From: Microcaldota archaeon
GTDB lineage: Archaea; Iainarchaeota; Iainarchaeia; Iainarchaeales; JAGVWC01
Reading direction: 5' to 3'
Length of the DNA stretch: 7,482 nt
Assembly: GCA_018813975.1 (NCBI GenBank)
Contig: JAHJAQ010000054.1
Coordinates: 1 to 7,482 of the forward strand
In this document: positions 1-3,950 of the stretch, in pieces
Layout of the letters: the number at the start of each line of letters is the position of its first letter
Position numbering within the stretch: position 1 is the first letter of the stretch
Notes under the pieces: generated by a model
Told to the model about the DNA's origin: nothing
Database searches by the model: none
Seen by the model: the letters and a program-made list of their open reading frames with translations, nothing else
Program-made: the position numbers and the translations under genes

Positions 1-324
1 CATTGTGATGAGGTGGGACATTTAATGAAAACCAATGTGCATGCCGATGCCAGTGGTAGTAGGCATTGTATTCGAACCATTCATGCCGAACAAAACGCGA
101 TTGCCATGGCCGCCAAGCTTGGCGTTCCCGTAAAAGGCGCTACCTTGTATTGTAAAATGACGCCTTGTAGGCTTTGTGCAATGCTCATTGTAAGTGTGGG
201 AATAAAACGCGTGGTAGCAGAACGAAAATACCATGCGGGAAAAGACAGTGAAGAACTCTTTAAATCCGCCGGTATAGAGCTTGTTTACCTCGAAGAAAGA
301 CTCGAAAAATACAAAGACCAGTGA
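1..324 (+). CDS. dCMP/cytidine deaminase-family protein, 3' part
   Basis: Zinc-dependent deaminase of the dCMP deaminase (ComEB-like) family. The known reaction in this family is hydrolytic deamination of dCMP to dUMP, feeding dTMP synthesis; the substrate here is inferred. The frame is open from base 1 and the 5' end lies outside the window; the visible part is 107 residues. It shows the zinc site HAE (His codon 82-84, catalytic Glu codon 88-90) and PCRLC (Cys codons 166-168 and 175-177). The upstream segments CDEVGHLM and CIRTIHAEQNAI are also typical of dCMP deaminases. The GTG at 13 falls inside a conserved motif and is not a credible start. The stop TGA is 6 bases before the cupin start, so the two genes are probably co-transcribed. 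Another member of the superfamily, such as a riboflavin-type or tRNA deaminase, fits less well. Confidence 0.85.
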   Translation, partial: HCDEVGHLMKTNVHADASGSRHCIRTIHAEQNAIAMAAKLGVPVKGATLYCKMTPCRLCAMLIVSVGIKRVVAERKYHAGKDSEELFKSAGIELVYLEERLEKYKDQ

Positions 325-330
325 CTAAAA

Positions 331-660
331 ATGCAGTTCAAACTGAAAGATGCTCTTCCTTTTGGTTGGGATGGCTTGAAAGGGTGGGCCTATAATTCAA
401 AAAATGATTTTGCTAATGCTAGTGCGGCCTATGTTGAGATAGATGGTGCACACGGTAGCGTTAAATCAACAAAGAGTGACCTTGTTTATTTTGTTTTAGA
501 AGGAAGCGGAGAATTTATCCTGGATGGAAAAAATATTAAAGTAGAAAAGATGGATACTATTATAGTACCAAAGAACACACCTTTTAATTATCAAGGGAAA
601 ATGAAACTTTTTCTTGTTCACTGTCCAGCCTATGAAGAAACAGCAGAAATAAAATGCTAG
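331..660 (+). CDS. small cupin-fold protein lacking the usual metal ligands
   Basis: Single-domain cupin of 109 residues, about the usual size of a minimal cupin. The beta-barrel signature is seen as YFVLEGSGEFILDG (residues 53-66) followed by DTIIVPKNTPF (75-85). In metal-binding cupins motif 1 carries HxH and Glu and motif 2 carries a His. Here the corresponding stretches read VKST..L and NTPF, so all four ligands appear to be missing. That argues for ligand binding or a structural role rather than metal-dependent catalysis; the actual function cannot be named. The start ATG has GTGA six bases upstream, overlapping the stop of the deaminase gene, which suggests translational coupling. A 9-bp hairpin begins right after the stop. 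Confidence 0.8.
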   Translation: MQFKLKDALPFGWDGLKGWAYNSKNDFANASAAYVEIDGAHGSVKSTKSDLVYFVLEGSGEFILDGKNIKVEKMDTIIVPKNTPFNYQGKMKLFLVHCPAYEETAEIKC

Positions 661-691
661 ATTCTTGTCCTTTCGATTACTTGACAAGAAT
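661..691. terminator. hairpin between convergent genes
   Basis: A perfect 9-bp inverted repeat, ATTCTTGTC (661-669) and GACAAGAAT (683-691), encloses a 13-base loop. It begins at the base after the cupin stop codon and ends 20 bases before the stop of the facing toxin gene. No long U-tract follows on either strand, so it is not a textbook archaeal terminator. Its position between convergent genes favours a bidirectional 3'-end or RNA-stability element. Confidence 0.55.
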
Positions 692-711
692 ACAAAAACC
701 AGTAACTTGTG

Positions 712-1104
712 TTAGTTCAAAAAAACAGTGTTTTTTCCTTTGAGATGATGGTCTAACGTAACAATTTTGGCGTTGTTTTTTTCAGCTAAGGTCAGAATTA
801 TAGCATCTGGCATGCTAATATTTTTGTGGATTTTTTTCAAGCGTGCATGTTTTAGGCCAGCGTTTACATAATCTTGGCGGCTTTCTGTGGGGGGGAGGGA
901 CAAATTTAGAATGGCATTAATTGTTCCCTCTACATCTCCTTTTTCTCGGGCTATTTTGCTTATGGTTTCGACTGAAACAATGTTGGGTGTTAAAATACTG
1001 TTTTTAGTGTCTTCAATTAACAGTGATATCTTTTTGCCTTTGACTGTTCCGCGCAAATATTCTATCCACGCACTTGAATCAATTACAAACTTATTTCCGG
1101 TCAA
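712..1104 (-). CDS. vapC: PIN-domain toxin (VapC family)
   Basis: PIN-domain ribonuclease, the toxin half of a VapBC pair; family members cut specific RNAs (often tRNA or rRNA) in a Mg-dependent way. With the chosen start the protein has 130 residues, the usual VapC size. The acidic residues are in the expected order: Asp9 in FVIDSSAW, Glu46 in NIVSVE, Asp100 in MPDAI and Asp118 in VTLDHH. The start is inferred to be TTG at 1104: AAGAGGT lies 8 bases upstream (GAGGT at 1113-1117) and the result begins nine residues before the first Asp, as in relatives. Longer versions, from the TTG at 1113 or from 1149, would start inside that binding site or deep inside the antitoxin gene. It overlaps the antitoxin gene by 14 bases, indicating translational coupling. 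The RNA target cannot be predicted. Confidence 0.85.
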   Translation of the reverse strand: MTGNKFVIDSSAWIEYLRGTVKGKKISLLIEDTKNSILTPNIVSVETISKIAREKGDVEGTINAILNLSLPPTESRQDYVNAGLKHARLKKIHKNISMPDAIILTLAEKNNAKIVTLDHHLKGKNTVFLN

Positions 1105-1297
1105 AACGGTCAACCTCTTTAAAAGCAGAAACTCCTTTGCAAATACCAAAATAGCTTTTTTGCGGACGCTTTACCCTGATCTCAATGGATTCATTTTCTC
1201 TTAGCTCAAGTTTTTTCACGACTTTCTTCGGAATAATTGCCATCAGCGAACCGCCTAATCGCTTTGTTTTTGTTGAAACGGTCATTTCATTGCCCAT
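1091..1297 (-). CDS. vapB: AbrB/MazE-type antitoxin (VapB)
   Basis: Sixty-eight-residue protein with an N-terminal swapped-hairpin AbrB/SpoVT DNA-binding fold (about residues 6-45). It is recognised from the pattern KRLGGSLMAIIPKKVVKKL followed by an acidic-basic strand (ESIEIRVKR). The C-terminal tail (about 46-68) would wrap around and inhibit the PIN toxin, as in known VapB proteins. The pair probably represses its own promoter. No ribosome binding site is visible before the ATG, but a TATA-like box lies about 25 bases upstream, consistent with a leaderless mRNA. A second in-frame ATG at codon 5 is an alternative start. The reading frame runs 14 bases into the toxin gene. Confidence 0.82.
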   Translation of the reverse strand: MGNEMTVSTKTKRLGGSLMAIIPKKVVKKLELRENESIEIRVKRPQKSYFGICKGVSAFKEVDRFDRK

Positions 1298-1302
1298 ATA
1301 GA

Positions 1303-1326
1303 AAGTTAAACAACAAGTTATATTTA
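1303..1326 (-). promoter_or_regulatory. promoter of the toxin-antitoxin pair, possible operator
   Basis: On the minus strand TAAATATAA (1318-1326) is a good archaeal TATA box, centred about 25 bases before the antitoxin ATG, the spacing expected for leaderless transcription. It overlaps the stop codon of the upstream gene. Two direct copies of AAGTTA (plus-strand 1303-1308 and 1315-1320, 12-base period) sit between the box and the start. AbrB-type antitoxins bind their own promoters, so these may be the operator; that part is inference. Confidence 0.5.
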
Positions 1327-1764
1327 TTTTTTTTCCGGGACAATCGTCGAATTAGCCTTTTCTCGTTGATTTAACGCTTCTTCCACTTTTTTCACGAGTT
1401 CTTCTGTATCCTTATATCGAATGACTTTTTGCAGGTTTGGAAGTCCCAAAACCATTTTGGAAACTTCAGTTCCTTCTTTGGCCAAGGCGATAATTGGAAT
1501 TTTGTGTTTAATCGCCATCTGAAGTTCCATTCCAACGCCATGAGAAGGACTGCTCACTTCAGCAATAAACAAGTCACATTGCGTAGTCATCTGAACAGTT
1601 CGTGCATAAAATTCAGTGGGCTTTTCTTTTGAATCCCAAAAATCAGGATAGGTTCCGATTACTTTATCAAAAAACGATTCACAAACCCTGTTTAACTTTT
1701 TATAAACTGGAAGATAATCTTCTCCAAACAAGTGAATGGGACCAAAAACATAAACACTTTTCAT
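1324..1764 (-). CDS. nucleoside 2-deoxyribosyltransferase / DNPH1-like protein
   Basis: Protein of 146 residues in the nucleoside 2-deoxyribosyltransferase superfamily, closest by eye to the DNPH1/RCL branch, which hydrolyses the N-glycosidic bond of 2'-deoxynucleoside 5'-monophosphates. Seen: the N-terminal strand and glycine turn VYVFGPIH (4-11), and the core CDLFIAEVSSPSHGVGME (63-80) with Ser74 (phosphate site) and Glu80 (the nucleophile position in the family). The acidic residue usually found eight positions before the Asp of 'CD' is Thr56 here (YARTV where relatives often have YxRDV), so activity may be altered. The C-terminus is charged and probably flexible. The ATG lacks a clear ribosome binding site and follows the second copy of the rps10 tail by 7 bases, so it may depend on read-through from rps10. 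A deaminase lies in the same neighbourhood on the other strand. The substrate is not certain. Confidence 0.75.
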   Translation of the reverse strand: MKSVYVFGPIHLFGEDYLPVYKKLNRVCESFFDKVIGTYPDFWDSKEKPTEFYARTVQMTTQCDLFIAEVSSPSHGVGMELQMAIKHKIPIIALAKEGTEVSKMVLGLPNLQKVIRYKDTEELVKKVEEALNQREKANSTIVPEKK

Positions 1765-1771
1765 GGGGGAT

Positions 1772-1798
1772 TTACTCTTTTAATTCGATTTCCATGTG
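1772..1798 (-). pseudogene. second, orphan copy of the rps10 3' end
   Basis: These nine codons read HMEIELKE and stop; the true end of uS10 (1854-1880) reads HMEIELKG and stop. The copies match at 19 of 27 bases, and within the seven identical residues four codons differ only synonymously (GAG/GAA, ATT/ATC, GAG/GAA, CTT/TTA). Weaker similarity continues upstream to about 1812 if two one-base gaps are allowed. The fragment has no start of its own, and its frame is +1 relative to uS10. It lies 7 bases before the next gene, so it may be the original end of the native rps10. Chance is unlikely but not excluded at this length. Confidence 0.6.
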
Positions 1799-1816
1799 GC
1801 ACCGTTTCGCCGGTGC
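1799..1816. repeat. short hairpin, 6-bp stem
   Basis: GCACCG and CGGTGC pair perfectly around a six-base loop, which reads GCGAAA on the transcribed minus strand. It lies immediately upstream of the orphan rps10 tail copy. No U-tract follows, so intrinsic termination is not supported. It may be a processing or stability element or part of the recombination scar. Confidence 0.45.
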
Positions 1817-1828
1817 AACACGAAATAC

Positions 1829-1853
1829 TATCGGGTTTATTTGAAACCCGATA
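1829..1853. repeat. 10-bp hairpin directly after the rps10 stop codon
   Basis: TATCGGGTTT (1829-1838) and AAACCCGATA (1844-1853) form a perfect 10-bp stem with a 5-base loop. After one C-C mismatch three more pairs form (1825-1827 with 1855-1857), reaching into the rps10 stop codon. In the transcript the stem starts at the base after the stop. There is no U-tract, so it may protect an mRNA 3' end or attenuate the downstream gene. Confidence 0.6.
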
Positions 1854-2165
1854 CTATCCTTTAAGCTCAATCTCCATGTGCACGTTTTCGGGAATATCAA
1901 TTCGCATGACTCTGTGTAAGGTTCTTTCATCCGCTTGAATATCAATAATGCGCTTGTGCACGCGCATTTGCCATTTTTCATAGGTTTCTGTTCCCCCGCC
2001 ACAAGGACTTTTTCGAGTAGGTACTAATAGTTTTCTAGTGGGTAAGGGAATAATGCCTGAATGCTTGGCACCGGTTTTTTCACAGATTTCAATGATTTGG
2101 TTGGAGATTTGCGTGACCTGTCCAAAATTAGGCGAACTAAGCTTTATTCTCGCTTTTTGTGTCAT
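1854..2165 (-). CDS. rps10: ribosomal protein uS10
   Basis: Small-subunit protein uS10, 103 residues, the normal archaeal length (about 102). The N-terminus ARIKLSSPNF, the loop region IIPLPTRKLLVPTRKSPCG (about 39-57), and KWQMRVHKRIIDI with the C-terminal strand PENVHMEIELKG all match archaeal and eukaryotic uS10/eS20. It sits in the 30S head and in many archaea follows tuf, as here. The ATG at 2165 has GGTGA (2170-2174) 4 bases upstream. The gap from tuf is 81 bases and contains a terminator-like hairpin, so rps10 may have its own promoter or be expressed by read-through. Oddly, its last codons are duplicated downstream with synonymous changes. Confidence 0.95.
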   Translation of the reverse strand: MTQKARIKLSSPNFGQVTQISNQIIEICEKTGAKHSGIIPLPTRKLLVPTRKSPCGGGTETYEKWQMRVHKRIIDIQADERTLHRVMRIDIPENVHMEIELKG

Positions 2166-2188
2166 GATGTCACCAATATTATTCCAAC

Positions 2189-2212
2189 CAATAAAACAAG
2201 AGCGTTTTATTG
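2189..2212. repeat. 9-bp hairpin upstream of rps10
   Basis: CAATAAAAC (2189-2197) and GTTTTATTG (2204-2212) form a perfect 9-bp stem with a 6-base loop. On the transcribed minus strand it follows the T-rich tract that ends tuf and lies 14 bases before the GGTGA of rps10. It could be a leader structure of rps10 or a second 3'-end element of tuf; the sequence does not decide. Confidence 0.55.
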
Positions 2213-2216
2213 ATGC

Positions 2217-2271
2217 TAAAAATAAAAAAGAAAAAAAGAAGCAGTTCTACTTCTTTTTGCCTGCTTCTTTT
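2217..2271 (-). terminator. terminator of tuf, overlapping its stop codon
   Basis: On the minus strand AAAAGAAGCAG (2261-2271) pairs perfectly over 11 bp with CTGCTTCTTTT (2234-2244) around a 16-base loop that contains the tuf stop codon. A T-rich tract follows (runs of 7, 6 and 5 T, down to about 2217). Archaeal RNA polymerase terminates on such U-tracts. The stem itself recruits the last codons of tuf. Confidence 0.65.
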
Positions 2272-3530
2272 GGCGTAATTTTTAGAACAATTCCTGCTGC
2301 TACTGTTTGTCCCATGTCTCTAATAGCAAATCTTCCCAATTGTGGGAATTGTTTGAATTCTTCTAGAGATACTGGTTGGGTTGGTGTGATTTTTACAATG
2401 GCAGCATCGCCTGCTTTCAAAAACTTGGGATTGTCTTCTTTGCTTTGTCCTGTTTTAGGATCTAATTTCTTTTGTAGTTCCGTAAAAGTACAGGACAGTT
2501 GTTTGGTGTGAATGTGAAAGACTGGCGTATATCCAACTGCAATAGCACTCGGATGATTTAATACCACAATTTGAGCGGTAAAGTCTTTGGCAACTGTTGG
2601 CGGATCCTTGGCGGGACCTACAACATCTCCCCTGCTCACATCTTTTTTGTCAACGCCGCGAATATTAAATCCAATGTTATCTCCTGGAACTGCTTGGGGT
2701 AGTTTTTCGTGGTGCATTTCAATGTCCTTAACTTGGGTTTTAATACCAGTGGGCATGATTACCACTTCGTCGTTTGGTTTTAGAATTCCGGTTTCAACCC
2801 TTCCAACAGGAACTAAGCCAACGCCCTTAATGGTGTAAACGTCTTGAATGGGTAATCGTAGTGGTTTGTCAGTGGGTGGTTTAGGTGCTATTAGAGCATC
2901 ACAGGCATCCACTAGAGTGGGTCCTTTAAACCAAGTGAGTTTATCGGATTTTTTGGCAACATTGTCTCCCAAAAAAGCGGAAATGGGCAAGAATTGAATT
3001 CCATCGATTTTGTATCCAACACCTTGCAATAACTTGGTTAGTTCTCCTTGCAATTCGTTGTATTTTTTCTCATCAAAATTGATTTCATCCATTTTGTTAA
3101 TGGCAACAATCAATTGTTTGATTCCCATTACTTGAGATAAAAACGCGTGTTCTTTGGTTTGAGGTTGAATTCCTTCTTTGGCTGCAATAATGAGTACCGC
3201 TGCATCCGCTTGAGAGGTTCCAGTAATCATGTTTTTGACAAAGTCTTTGTGACCGGGTGCATCAATAATCGTAAAATCGTTTTTCTTTCCCTTAAATTTC
3301 TTATAGGCTACGTCAATGGTTAGGCCTCTTTCTCTTTCTTCTTTTAGTCGGTCCATGGCATACGCAAAAGCAAAGCTTCCTTTTCCTCTACTTTCCGCTT
3401 CTTCTTTTAGTTTTCGATAGTCTTGTTCTGCCAAAGAACCAGTATCATACAATAGTCTTCCGACTGTCGTGGATTTTCCATGGTCTACGTGACCAATGAA
3501 GATCAAATTCAAATGCGGCTTATCTGCCAT
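2247..3530 (-). CDS. tuf: translation elongation factor EF-1A
   Basis: GTPase that delivers aminoacyl-tRNA to the ribosomal A site. The protein has 427 residues, the usual archaeal length. The G domain shows GHVDHGKS (13-20), the switch I segment RGLTID (68-73), DAPGH (90-94) and NKMD (145-148). Two beta-barrel domains follow, with the typical IQDVYTIKGVGLVPVGRVE and the C-terminal FAIRDMGQTVAAGIV. The start is ATG at 3530, giving MADKPHLN as in relatives, with GGAGG (3539-3543) 8 bases upstream. A longer version from the TTG at 3545 would start inside that ribosome binding site. Promoter elements and a palindrome lie upstream, and a hairpin with a U-tract lies at the end, so tuf is probably its own transcription unit. 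It is separated from fusA by an opposite-strand gene, unlike the usual contiguous order. Confidence 0.97.
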   Translation of the reverse strand: MADKPHLNLIFIGHVDHGKSTTVGRLLYDTGSLAEQDYRKLKEEAESRGKGSFAFAYAMDRLKEERERGLTIDVAYKKFKGKKNDFTIIDAPGHKDFVKNMITGTSQADAAVLIIAAKEGIQPQTKEHAFLSQVMGIKQLIVAINKMDEINFDEKKYNELQGELTKLLQGVGYKIDGIQFLPISAFLGDNVAKKSDKLTWFKGPTLVDACDALIAPKPPTDKPLRLPIQDVYTIKGVGLVPVGRVETGILKPNDEVVIMPTGIKTQVKDIEMHHEKLPQAVPGDNIGFNIRGVDKKDVSRGDVVGPAKDPPTVAKDFTAQIVVLNHPSAIAVGYTPVFHIHTKQLSCTFTELQKKLDPKTGQSKEDNPKFLKAGDAAIVKITPTQPVSLEEFKQFPQLGRFAIRDMGQTVAAGIVLKITPKEAGKKK

Positions 3531-3559
3531 GATTATTTCCTCCAAACATGCGTTTTTTC

Positions 3560-3588
3560 GACGTTAAACGTCACAGCTATACATAAAG
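3560..3588 (-). promoter_or_regulatory. tuf promoter region with palindrome
   Basis: On the minus strand CTTTATGTATAG (3577-3588) resembles a TATA box and predicts a start near 3558, leaving a leader of about 28 bases that includes the GGAGG site. GACGTT-A-AACGTC (3560-3572 on plus) is a perfect 6-bp inverted repeat between box and predicted start, a place where archaeal repressors act. A second candidate, TTTAAA within 3617-3625, could serve either strand. Confidence 0.4.
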
Positions 3589-3670
3589 CAATATTAAGAC
3601 CTCTTAGAAGCAAATCTTTAAATAGTTAATTAGACCCGTTTTTTGTCGGTTTTGGGGGGCTTTTGGCTAC

Positions 3671-3684
3671 AAAGGATATTTATT
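3671..3684 (+). promoter_or_regulatory. promoter of the 76-codon gene
   Basis: AAAG followed by GATATTTATT is a purine-rich BRE-like element plus a TATA box, centred about 27 bases before the ATG at 3707. No ribosome binding site precedes that ATG, so a leaderless mRNA is likely. Confidence 0.45.
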
Positions 3685-3706
3685 GTTCTAAGCGTATTGT
3701 TAGAGT

Positions 3707-3937
3707 ATGCCCGCTAAAAAACCTGAAACTCCAAAGCGAAAAAGTCCTCGAGAAGTCCAAAAGCAGCGAACAGAAGCCAATTTACAAATGCGGCTTATGT
3801 GCGCATTCGAACCCAGAGTGGTTAATCCTTTGATAAATCGGATTCGTAGAGAAAATCCAACTTGGACCAATGAACAGGTTTTAAACGCGGTTTGGGAACA
3901 ACTTCGTCCTAAACGAAAGCTACCTGTAAAAAAATAG
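3707..3937 (+). CDS. small basic protein of unknown function
   Basis: A 76-residue, strongly basic protein that I do not recognise. Residues 1-22 and 68-76 are rich in Lys, Arg and Pro and probably disordered. The middle (about 23-67) looks helical, with the pattern NPLINRIRRENPTWTNEQVL and two Trp (53 and 63). There is no signal peptide, membrane segment or cysteine pair. Basic tails around a small helical core are common in nucleic-acid or ribosome binders, but that is only a suggestion. The reading frame is supported by a TATA-like box at leaderless spacing and a run of ten T right after its stop. It is divergent from tuf and convergent with fusA, splitting two genes that are normally neighbours on one strand. 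Confidence 0.7.
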   Translation: MPAKKPETPKRKSPREVQKQRTEANLQMRLMCAFEPRVVNPLINRIRRENPTWTNEQVLNAVWEQLRPKRKLPVKK

Positions 3938-3950
3938 TACTTTTTTTTTT
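3928..3950. terminator. T-tracts ending two convergent genes
   Basis: On the plus strand ten consecutive T (3941-3950) follow the stop of the 76-codon gene by 3 bases. On the minus strand seven T (3934-3928) follow the fusA stop by 14 bases, inside the last codons of the facing gene. Archaeal polymerase stops at such U-runs without needing a hairpin, so both genes can end within this short overlap zone. Confidence 0.6.

Noticed and set aside
887..1204. Plus-strand frame across the toxin-antitoxin genes
   Set aside because: Overlaps two well supported minus-strand genes; no motif of its own.
1772..2002. A 76-codon minus-strand frame that ends with the second HMEIELKE tail, reachable from uS10 by a +1 frameshift at its last codons
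   Set aside because: uS10 is already complete at 103 residues, there is no known slippery site, and the linking peptide resembles nothing. The frame is better explained as overlap with rps10 plus a tail fragment.
2038..2511. Long open frame on the plus strand antisense to rps10 and tuf
   Set aside because: Shadow of conserved genes on the other strand; no start signal or recognisable domain.
3531..3706. Possible tRNA or small RNA gene in the 176-base region upstream of tuf
   Set aside because: No cloverleaf, tRNA consensus boxes or strong hairpin seen; the region is explained by two divergent promoters.
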